Shown piece after piece: positions 9,025-15,850 of a DNA stretch of 33,602 nucleotides; within the stretch, counting starts at the first letter, position 1, and each line of letters begins with the position of its first letter. The DNA lies in NCBI GenBank assembly GCA_937906495.1, contig CALCVT010000104.1, positions 1 to 33,602 of the forward strand, written 5' to 3'. This DNA comes from an uncultured Prevotella sp. (lineage in GTDB: Bacteria > Bacteroidota > Bacteroidia > Bacteroidales > Bacteroidaceae). Both the position numbers and the translations under genes were made by a program. The notes beneath the pieces were generated by a model. It worked only from the letters and a program-made list of their open reading frames with translations. It was not told where the DNA came from and made no database searches.

Positions 9025-9032
9025 CAAATATA
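9025..9032 (-). promoter_or_regulatory. -7 box of the DUF4492-cydAB operon
   Basis: TATATTTG on the minus strand matches TAnnTTTG exactly. Its last base is only six bases before the A of the ATG (9019), so the message would be leaderless or nearly so. No TTTG is found at the proper -33 distance, which lowers confidence. Confidence 0.45.
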
Positions 9033-9078
9033 AATATTTCTCTTCAAACACACGTAGCCTTACCCCCATTTTTGCCTG

Positions 9079-9612
9079 CTAAAAAATGTGCATTGTCTGG
9101 AGCAAACGCTCAATTCCACAACGTATTGAACGTAAACCAAACTGCGAGGGTTCAAGTGCCTTGAGGGGTATCCACAGGAAGTCGGCAGCATCGTCGTGGG
9201 CTGCTATGCTGCTTTCGTTACTTAAGGTACATCTGAAAAAGGCGTCTGAGGTATGCACCTCGTGGCCTGAATAAGGATAGATGTTAGGAATGGAAAACAG
9301 GAAGTCGAAATGTTGAACATCACCATTCACTTCTTCTTTCACTTCGCGCACTAAACCATCGGTAATGCTTTCGCCCGGATCGACAAAGCCTCCTGGCAAA
9401 TCGAGGGTTCCGCGTGCAGGATTGCGGTCGCGCCTGACGCAAAGCAATTCATTACGACTGTTTATTATTACAGCTACTGTTGCTGCCGAAGCATTAGCAT
9501 AAAACACAAAGCCACAGGTTTTGCAACACTTACTGTAGGCATCATTAACTGCAAATGTGGCTGCACCACAATGCGGACAATATTGAAAATCGCTAAGAGG
9601 ATGTTGAGACAT
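9079..9612 (-). CDS. NUDIX hydrolase with N-terminal zinc ribbon
   Basis: Hydrolase expected to cleave a nucleoside diphosphate linked to another group; the substrate cannot be read from the sequence. An N-terminal zinc ribbon has C12, C15, C30 and C33. The NUDIX box starts at G75, with E81 and then R89-E90 and E93-E94 (pattern REVKEE) as the metal-binding core. The usual glycine after that core is replaced by asparagine (EEVN). The layout of zinc ribbon then NUDIX is shared with NudC-type enzymes, but at 177 residues this protein lacks their extra N-terminal domain. It may act on NADH, capped RNA or ADP-ribose. It lies between rnc and the cyd operon, 59 bases from the latter, and is probably a separate unit because a terminator precedes it. 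Confidence 0.88.
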   Translation of the reverse strand: MSQHPLSDFQYCPHCGAATFAVNDAYSKCCKTCGFVFYANASAATVAVIINSRNELLCVRRDRNPARGTLDLPGGFVDPGESITDGLVREVKEEVNGDVQHFDFLFSIPNIYPYSGHEVHTSDAFFRCTLSNESSIAAHDDAADFLWIPLKALEPSQFGLRSIRCGIERLLQTMHIF

Positions 9613-9675
9613 GGGTATAACTGGATTAAAAAAATAGAAGTCTTATATAACGGATACCGATATGAATGAGCCAAA

Positions 9676-9710
9676 AGAGGGCCGGTATCTCAAAAAATGA
9701 GATGCCGACC
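9676..9710 (-). terminator. Terminator of rnc
   Basis: A 13-pair stem (9680-9692 with 9698-9710) has one mismatch and one wobble and an AAAAA loop. It is followed on the minus strand by four Ts (complement of 9673-9676). It starts about 30 bases after the rnc stop codon. Confidence 0.7.
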
Positions 9711-9740
9711 CCCTTAGGTGTTATTGGCTTTAGGCGTTAC

Positions 9741-12695
9741 TTACGCTTCGCTCTTTCGGCCTGGACGGCGATGACGGCGCTGCGGCTTAGACTGGGCATT
9801 TTTCCCTTCTATATGGCCAGCTGACTGTGCATCGGTTTTAGCCTTTGGTTGTTGCTCCTTGGCTTTAGACGTATTGCGCACCGCATTTTCGGTTTTCGCA
9901 CCTTTGCTTCGCACAGAGGTTTTTGCCGTTTTTACCGAAGTTTCTTGCGTTGCAGCCTCTGCTACTTCCGAGGGCTTTGCAGTCGGCTTGCGACGTTTAC
10001 GACGCGGTTTCCGGTTTTTAGGCATTTGAACTTCGGCTTCGTCTGTCTGAATGTCTGCGTTAGCACCTTCGCTATTCATTCCAAAAACGAAGTCATCCAA
10101 TGACAAGTGGCGCAATTTAGGCATCACCGCGTCGGATTGCAAAGAGCAGGCTGCTTGCTTGCGGTCTTCATCCCGTGGCGAATTGAATTGCTCCGACTCA
10201 ACAGGAATCAAATCCTTCGTAATTATAAAATCCTGCTGCTCTATTTTTTCGGAATGTGTAACAACTGATTCGGGCTTAGAATTTGCAGTCATTTCTGCTG
10301 CAGGTTCTTCCTTTGCTGCATCTGCATCGGATGTTGGCGGGCACAGAGCTGATCCGCCCATACAAATATCCTGACTTAAGACATCTTCTTCAGAATCGGC
10401 AGGAATTGTGACCTGAGTAATGGCCAATGCCATAGGGGTATCTTCACAATCGTCGTAGTCCGCTCCATTACTTATTTCAACCTCAGGAAGTGCAGGGCTT
10501 GAATTTTTACAAGTTGATGTTAAAACATTGGCAACTCCATCTTCTGCATCTTCATTTACCTCATCTATGGGGAAAGAGATTATTTGAGTATCGGATATCA
10601 ACTGACTGGCTATAGCATGGAATTCTTCGTCCTCGGGAAGCCCGGCCGTAAGGTCGCAAATGGCAGTAGTCGACACGTCATCAGTATCGTTTACTGACTG
10701 CTTTTCGGGCACGGCAGCTTCTAAAGCAGGTTGCTCACCTTCCTTACTACCCCGCACGTCAACCTGTTCGGTAAGAACTTCAGTCAATTCGGGCTTAATG
10801 TCTTCGGCTTCGGTCTCAGCAACTTCTTCTACCTGATTAGCTCCGGCAGTTTCTACATTTGCTTCACTTTGCTCTGTTTCCTCCATTGCAGGCTCAGAAA
10901 CTTCATCTGCAGGTTCAGAGACTTCATCTGCAGGTTCAGAAACTTCATCTGCGAGTTCAGAAACTTCATCTGCAAGAGTAGTATCCGAGGGGATATCTGC
11001 ATCTTGTTCGGTTGAAGAAACTGCGGTTTGCTGCTCTACAGAAGTTGTTTGCTGCTCACGTTCTTCAGCCTTAGCCGAAACAGCTGCCAATAAGTAAGAC
11101 AAGCAAGGCTCTCCTTGAGCATTATCGGGGGCTTGCACCGTAGCAAATGCTGTCTCCGAAGCTTGACGCAACGCATCTTGAAGTACTTTTTCGGGAAGTG
11201 CCGTTTGATTTTCCGAGAGATGCTCTTCACCTGCCGATTGTAAAATTTGAGCAGGTTCGTTTACTGAATCAATCGGCTGCTCTTCTTTACGAGTTGAGCA
11301 CTTAGCAGCTTCCAAAGATTTTTTGGATTTTTCAGCAGGCTGATTTTCAAGTTCTTTCCTCAGAATTTGCTGCTGTTCGACCTCTCCTTCAACCTTAGGT
11401 TGCTGTGTGGGCTTAGCCTGATTATCCTTCTCTGCAGGTTGAGTTACCTCTGATTTATTTACCTGAGAATTGACTGATTGTTTGGCAGGCTGTTCCGCAT
11501 CGCTCCCTTTCTTTTTAAATCCTTTGACGGCTTCGTTAACGGTTTTGGGTGCATGACGCTTGCGACGCGAAGCTTTTTCCCTCTCTTCTGCCGCCTCAAG
11601 TTCGTTCTCCATCGGCGGAGCTGGAATACCTTTGGCTTCATAGTCGGCAGCAGTGAGGATATGCTCAACAGGAGGCGCATCGATTACTTCGAAATCAGCA
11701 TTTTCATCATATGCCGTATTATATGCCAAATCCGACTCAAGCGCAGCCCGGTTACCTGCAGGCTTTTCGAGCACCGGTGTATCGGTGTTTTTACTTCTGT
11801 TGCGCTGTATATCCTTACTGATAGAAGCCTCTATCTCGTCGATTTTAGGCAAAGCAAACGACTCTTCGGCCTCCATGGCTGTACGCTTCTCCTTAGCCCG
11901 GAAAATGCTGTCGTATACTTTTTCATCACGACGCATGCGTGTTAAAGCTTCTTTGGATGCTAGTTGCTGACTTTCCTTTTTAGAACGTCCGGTACCATGT
12001 CCCAAACTGATACCTTCGAGGGTAATGATTGTACGGAAGCCTTTTTCGTTACCATCGTTAGCCACATCGCGAAAGTTGATATTGATGCGGTTCTTTTGGC
12101 TCCACTCCAAGAGTTTGCTTTTAAAGTTTACTTCTTTTTGGGCTACGTTATCCAAATCGACAAAGTGACCTATAACGCGGTTGGATATAAACCAATGACA
12201 ATACTGGAAGCCCCGATCCAGATAGATGGCTCCCATAAGTGCTTCAAAAGCATTTCCGCCAATGTTGGTATGCGCCATGCGCGTGCCTTGCGCTGCTTGT
12301 ATAAGCTGTTCGAGCCCCATTTCGGCAGCCAGTCTGTTCAGTGCTTCGCGCTGTACAATTTTGGAACGCGTTGAAGTTAGGAAACCCTCGCGCTTGTTAG
12401 GATAATGACGAAAAAGGATGTCGCTCACAACGGTTTCGAGCACGGCATCACCTAAATATTCGAGGCGCTCGTTGTTAAGTGGCTTCGAAGCATTATCGCT
12501 TCGCTGCTTACGTTCCCGGCCTTTACGGTCTTTATTGACGTTTTCATTACGGTATGAAAGCGATTTGTGCGAGAAGGCTATGCGGTACACCTCGATATTA
12601 TGCGGATAAAAGCCGAGGATATTATAAAGAGCCGTCAAGAACTCCTTGTTCTTGCGGAATGGGAGTTTCATGCGGTCAAATAAGTTCAATATCAT
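9741..12695 (-). CDS. rnc: Ribonuclease III with a very long, low-complexity C-terminal tail
   Basis: Double-strand-specific endoribonuclease for rRNA and mRNA processing. The nuclease domain (about 15-180) has the signature NNERLEYLGDAVLE at 74-87, including E76, E79 and D83. A second metal site has E151 in NAFEALMGAIYLD, with N148 where E. coli has Asp114. A double-stranded RNA-binding domain follows (about 188-257), ending in the SKKESQQLASKEAL-type helix. A basic insert lies at about 50-70. Residues from about 265 to 984 are not part of the family core. They form a long, mostly acidic Glu/Ala/Pro/Thr/Ser-rich stretch with a short basic patch near 375-395, then a Lys/Arg-rich end (about 890-984) with RRKRR and RRHRR clusters. 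Usual RNase III length is 220-350, so the tail is exceptional. It is in frame and uninterrupted. The gene follows fabF by about 80 bases. Confidence 0.93.
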   Translation of the reverse strand: MILNLFDRMKLPFRKNKEFLTALYNILGFYPHNIEVYRIAFSHKSLSYRNENVNKDRKGRERKQRSDNASKPLNNERLEYLGDAVLETVVSDILFRHYPNKREGFLTSTRSKIVQREALNRLAAEMGLEQLIQAAQGTRMAHTNIGGNAFEALMGAIYLDRGFQYCHWFISNRVIGHFVDLDNVAQKEVNFKSKLLEWSQKNRININFRDVANDGNEKGFRTIITLEGISLGHGTGRSKKESQQLASKEALTRMRRDEKVYDSIFRAKEKRTAMEAEESFALPKIDEIEASISKDIQRNRSKNTDTPVLEKPAGNRAALESDLAYNTAYDENADFEVIDAPPVEHILTAADYEAKGIPAPPMENELEAAEEREKASRRKRHAPKTVNEAVKGFKKKGSDAEQPAKQSVNSQVNKSEVTQPAEKDNQAKPTQQPKVEGEVEQQQILRKELENQPAEKSKKSLEAAKCSTRKEEQPIDSVNEPAQILQSAGEEHLSENQTALPEKVLQDALRQASETAFATVQAPDNAQGEPCLSYLLAAVSAKAEEREQQTTSVEQQTAVSSTEQDADIPSDTTLADEVSELADEVSEPADEVSEPADEVSEPAMEETEQSEANVETAGANQVEEVAETEAEDIKPELTEVLTEQVDVRGSKEGEQPALEAAVPEKQSVNDTDDVSTTAICDLTAGLPEDEEFHAIASQLISDTQIISFPIDEVNEDAEDGVANVLTSTCKNSSPALPEVEISNGADYDDCEDTPMALAITQVTIPADSEEDVLSQDICMGGSALCPPTSDADAAKEEPAAEMTANSKPESVVTHSEKIEQQDFIITKDLIPVESEQFNSPRDEDRKQAACSLQSDAVMPKLRHLSLDDFVFGMNSEGANADIQTDEAEVQMPKNRKPRRKRRKPTAKPSEVAEAATQETSVKTAKTSVRSKGAKTENAVRNTSKAKEQQPKAKTDAQSAGHIEGKNAQSKPQRRHRRPGRKSEA
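10888..10971 (-). repeat. 21-base tandem repeat inside rnc (four units)
   Basis: Four consecutive 21-base units start at 10888, 10909, 10930 and 10951. They encode a seven-residue period of the type ADEVSEP in the acidic tail of RNase III. Units differ by one to three bases. The period keeps the reading frame, so unit number can vary without breaking the gene. Confidence 0.9.
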
Positions 12696-12708
12696 AGCAT
12701 ACTTACAG

Positions 12709-12768
12709 CAAAGTCCCTTCCCAGCCCAACCTTTCCTATAAGGGAACGGGCAGAAGGAAGGGACTTTG
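12709..12768 (-). promoter_or_regulatory. Long hairpin between fabF and rnc
   Basis: A perfect 13-base-pair outer stem (12709-12721 with 12756-12768) is continued inside by GCCC/GGGC and a further short helix around the loop. It lies 8 bases after the fabF stop codon and 13 bases before the rnc start. It could end part of the acpP-fabF transcripts, but no good T run follows it. It could instead be an RNase III cleavage site in the rnc leader. Confidence 0.7.
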
Positions 12769-12776
12769 TCTCGTGT

Positions 12777-14039
12777 TTAGGCGTTATACTTCTTCACGAT
12801 GCAGCAGGCATTGTGACCACCAAAACCAAAGGTGTTGCTAAGAGCAGCACGAATGGTGCGGTGCTGGGCCTTGTTGAAAGTGAAGTTTAGGTTGTAGTCG
12901 ATTTCAGGATCTTGATCATCGTCTGCGTGGTTGATGGTAGGCGGAACTACGTCTTCCATTACCGAAAGGCAGCAAATGAGCGCTTCAACACCACCGGCAG
13001 CACCAAGCAGGTGACCGGTCATCGACTTGGTAGAGCTGATATTAAGTTTATAGGCATGCTCGCCAAAGAGTTTGGTAATAGCCTTAACTTCTGAAATATC
13101 GCCTACGGGAGTTGAAGTGCCATGCACGTTGATGTAATCAATATCTTCGGGCTTCATGCCTGCATCCTCGAGGGCAGCAGTCATAACCAGGTGCGCACCA
13201 AGTCCTTCAGGATGAGATGCTGTAATATGGTGTGCATCAGCCGACATGCCCACACCTGCAATTTCGCAATATATTTTAGCACCACGAGCCTTAGCATGCT
13301 CCAATTCTTCAAGTACAAGAATACCTGCGCCCTCGCCCATGATAAAGCCGTCGCGGCTGGCGCTAAACGGACGCGATGCATGTTCAGGATCGTCGTTGCG
13401 GGTTGAAAGTGCGTGCATGGCATTGAAACCACCTACGCCACAGGGCCAAATAGCAGCCTCAGCACCACCGGTTACGATAGCATCGGCCTTGCCTAAGCGA
13501 ATAAGGTCGAAAGCATTGGCAATGGCATTGGTTGAAGATGCACAAGCCGAAGTGGTGGTGTAGTTCGGACCATGGAAGCCATACTGGATTGAAATTTGTC
13601 CGGAGGCTATATCAGCAATCATCTTCGGAATGAAGAAGGGGTTGAATTTAGGACCATTCTCCTTGTTCACGGCATAATATCCAGCCTCCTCTTCGAAGGT
13701 GTGAATACCACCGATACCAACACCAAGGATTACGCCGATGCGGTTTTTGTCGACCTTTTCAAGATCCCAGCCACAGTCTTTGATTGCCTCCATAGCTGCA
13801 ACCAGAGCATACTGTTCGTAAAGGTCCATTTTGCGGGCTTCTTTACGATCGATAAAGTCGGTAGCCTTGAAGTTTTTAACTTCGCAGGCAAATTGAGTCT
13901 TGAACAGAGAGGCATCGAAGTGAGTGATAGGGCCAGCGCCACTTACACCATTCTTTATGTTTTCCCAGGTTTCGGATACATTGTTGCCTACAGGGGTCAG
14001 GGCTCCAAGGCCCGTTACTACTACTCTTTTGAGTTCCAT
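12777..14039 (-). CDS. fabF: Beta-ketoacyl-ACP synthase II (FabF)
   Basis: Elongating condensing enzyme of type II fatty acid synthesis. It joins malonyl-ACP to acyl-ACP in the cytoplasm. The 420-residue protein has the Cys-His-His triad: C166 in TTTSACASSTNA, H306 in NVHGTSTPVGD and H343 in STKSMTGHLLGAAG, with K338 before it. The glycine-rich C-terminus NTFGFGGHNAC is typical. The frame is open for 14 more codons upstream, but the family N-terminus MELKRVVVTGLG begins at 14039. It follows acpP, its carrier protein substrate, on the same strand with a long gap (293 bases) that is rich in palindromes, and precedes rnc. Confidence 0.96.
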   Translation of the reverse strand: MELKRVVVTGLGALTPVGNNVSETWENIKNGVSGAGPITHFDASLFKTQFACEVKNFKATDFIDRKEARKMDLYEQYALVAAMEAIKDCGWDLEKVDKNRIGVILGVGIGGIHTFEEEAGYYAVNKENGPKFNPFFIPKMIADIASGQISIQYGFHGPNYTTTSACASSTNAIANAFDLIRLGKADAIVTGGAEAAIWPCGVGGFNAMHALSTRNDDPEHASRPFSASRDGFIMGEGAGILVLEELEHAKARGAKIYCEIAGVGMSADAHHITASHPEGLGAHLVMTAALEDAGMKPEDIDYINVHGTSTPVGDISEVKAITKLFGEHAYKLNISSTKSMTGHLLGAAGGVEALICCLSVMEDVVPPTINHADDDQDPEIDYNLNFTFNKAQHRTIRAALSNTFGFGGHNACCIVKKYNA

Positions 14040-14103
14040 ACGGATGTTTGTTGAATATTGCGGCCGTCCTCGTTGAAGCAAAGTTTACTGACACACATTT
14101 AGG

Positions 14104-14301
14104 AGATTAGTATGCCTACAGCTATGGGGTCCTACTAATCTGCTAAATCAAACCGGTACCGGTTAACTTTACCCCTCGGAGTGCAGCATTGTGAAACAAT
14201 TGCGCGGGGAATAAATGAATATTAAACAATTAACGTTTAACGCACCAGCCATCATCACTATCCACAAGGGTGTGACGCAGACGCGGAACGTTAAACGTTA
14301 A
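14104..14301 (-). promoter_or_regulatory. Palindrome-rich spacer between acpP and fabF
   Basis: Three inverted repeats lie in the acpP-fabF gap. The first is a perfect 13-base repeat, TTAACGTTTAACG at 14230-14242 with its complement at 14289-14301. The second is a perfect 14-base palindrome AACCGGTACCGGTT at 14151-14164. The third is a nine-base repeat AGATTAGTA/TACTAATCT at 14104-14112 and 14133-14141. They could be operators, an attenuator or processing sites separating acpP from fabF. No TAnnTTTG promoter is seen inside. Confidence 0.6.
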
Positions 14302-14332
14302 GTGTTGTGCTTAGAGTGTCGTAGAACAAGAA

Positions 14333-14572
14333 TTACTTGTTGACGTTCTCTTCGATGTAAGCGATAGCGTCACCTACGGTAGCAATCTTCTCAGATTTGT
14401 CATCGGGAATAGTGATGCCGAACTCCTTCTCGAACTCCATGATGAGCTCTACAGTGTCGAGAGAATCTGCGCCAAGGTCGTTAGCGAAGCTGGCTTCGTT
14501 CTTAACTTCTGACTCGTCAACACTCAGCTTGTCAACGATGATAGCTTTTACTTTTGCTTCAATATCAGACAT
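14333..14572 (-). CDS. acpP: Acyl carrier protein
   Basis: Small acidic carrier (79 residues) that holds growing acyl chains on a phosphopantetheine arm. S37 in GADSLDTVEL is the attachment site. The strongly acidic helix II and the C-terminal pattern (DAIAYIEENV) are standard. The frame extends 16 codons upstream, but MSDIEAKVKAI at 14572 is the family start and lies about 40 bases from a consensus promoter. It heads the acpP-fabF unit. Confidence 0.97.
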   Translation of the reverse strand: MSDIEAKVKAIIVDKLSVDESEVKNEASFANDLGADSLDTVELIMEFEKEFGITIPDDKSEKIATVGDAIAYIEENVNK

Positions 14573-14617
14573 AGTTTCTTGTTTAGATATTAATGATGAT
14601 GTTTCTTCTTTCGACTG

Positions 14618-14649
14618 CAAAAGTAATGCTTATTCCTAACACGAACAAA
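14618..14649 (-). promoter_or_regulatory. Promoter of acpP
   Basis: TTTG (14649 to 14646) and TACTTTTG (14625 to 14618) on the minus strand, 20 bases apart, match the Bacteroidales -33/-7 consensus. Predicted transcription start is about 40 bases before the acpP ATG. Confidence 0.8.
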
Positions 14650-14873
14650 CATTTAAGCGAAAAATGTGGGTATAAATGCACAACTTTAGGCTTTATGTGC
14701 GAACTTATAGGCTTGTTTGACTACCTATGGTATCAGTTATGTAGTTACCCGATTCGTTTTTTACAGCGCACGCCATGAAATGCAAAGTTGTTTACGCCCT
14801 CGTGCTGAATATTTACACAGCGTTTTTGGTCACATACACGTGCCAAAGGGATATGCAGTCAGAGGCTTCTTAC
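14650..14873. other. Spacer between the nuclease gene and the acpP promoter
   Basis: With the acpP leader this forms a gene-free stretch of about 300 bases. I see no clear terminator for the upstream nuclease operon here. Short plus-strand frames in it look random. Confidence 0.5.
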
Positions 14874-15788
14874 TCAAAATCCCCAGTTACCGGGTATGAG
14901 TTGGTCTTCGATGCTTTCTTCCTGCTTGGCTGGCAAATTGGGAAAGAAGTTAATTCCCGTAAGTTCCTCAAGACGATTGACACTCACTGCGTGCTTTTTT
15001 ATAACCGACTTGGGGGCTGGCTTTTTATAGGTATAACCATACTCCTTATGCTCCATCCAAAAGGCTATAGACGAATAGGTATTATTCTTTACCTTGAGTA
15101 AAGCCATGTAATAATATTTGGGAACTGCCACTTTCTTGCCGTTAGGACGACTCACCCAGTTACTCACCTGATGATTGGCTATAGTTCCGCCCTTTACAAC
15201 ATAGAGTGTATCTGAAAACGAGGCATTGCGCCCTAAATTTTGTACAACACCTTCGAGAGTTATCCAATAACCTTGGTTGAAGGATGCAAGTTGGGGCGAC
15301 ATGTTGCTCATGTAAAAGGTATTGTTGTTGGCCTCGCGGGAATAAAGACGGTCGGCCGAGGCACAAAGATGTCCTCTATTATATGTTCGGCCAAACCCTG
15401 ACGACCCAATCTTGAGGTCGGACGAAAGTTGAGGATCATCGGCAAAGGGCTCGTCGGAACGGCTCACATTTTTTGCACGTGTATCTCCGTCAAAACGAAA
15501 AGCAATCCAGCGTGAATGGAGTTTGTTACGATCATACTCGAGCGAGTAAGTCATCACTTCACGGCCATTATTCTCGGTCGTGAAATGCGATACCAGAACT
15601 GTCGAACCATCGGTCAGCACCTGGGGCGTTTCCATACGGCTGGTTATATTCTTACCGGGGTTAACTACTTGTCCCCCACCCGACTGACCAAAGTTGATAT
15701 CATCCCCGCTATCGCACGATACCAAAAGAAAGCCTACAGTACAGACTACACCAAGCAGGCTGCTGTAGATGTATTTACAAAGTGTCAT
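14874..15788 (-). CDS. DNA/RNA non-specific endonuclease, probable surface lipoprotein
   Basis: Member of the Serratia nuclease / NUC1 beta-beta-alpha-metal family, which cleaves both DNA and RNA. From the ATG at 15788 it has 304 residues. A lipoprotein signal ends in LLVSC with the lipidated Cys at 25. A low-complexity linker follows, and the nuclease domain covers about 75-295. The active-site motif NRGH is at 137-140, with H140 the general base. The metal-binding Asn is N171 in NMSPQLASFNQGYW, upstream of the usual WxxLE. A GTG six codons earlier could also start the frame, but this ATG begins a cleaner signal peptide. The gene is last in the TonB-receptor block, 62 bases after the choice-of-anchor J gene. 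That suggests it cuts extracellular nucleic acid at the cell surface. Lipidation and surface exposure are predictions. Confidence 0.9.
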   Translation of the reverse strand: MTLCKYIYSSLLGVVCTVGFLLVSCDSGDDINFGQSGGGQVVNPGKNITSRMETPQVLTDGSTVLVSHFTTENNGREVMTYSLEYDRNKLHSRWIAFRFDGDTRAKNVSRSDEPFADDPQLSSDLKIGSSGFGRTYNRGHLCASADRLYSREANNNTFYMSNMSPQLASFNQGYWITLEGVVQNLGRNASFSDTLYVVKGGTIANHQVSNWVSRPNGKKVAVPKYYYMALLKVKNNTYSSIAFWMEHKEYGYTYKKPAPKSVIKKHAVSVNRLEELTGINFFPNLPAKQEESIEDQLIPGNWGF

Positions 15789-15850
15789 AGTCAAAATAAT
15801 CGTCACCGAGGTTGACCCCGATGACGATAGATAATATGGTTTGCGAATAT

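Noticed and set aside
10888..10971. CRISPR-like array
   Set aside because: The units are contiguous 21-base coding repeats without spacers inside an open frame.
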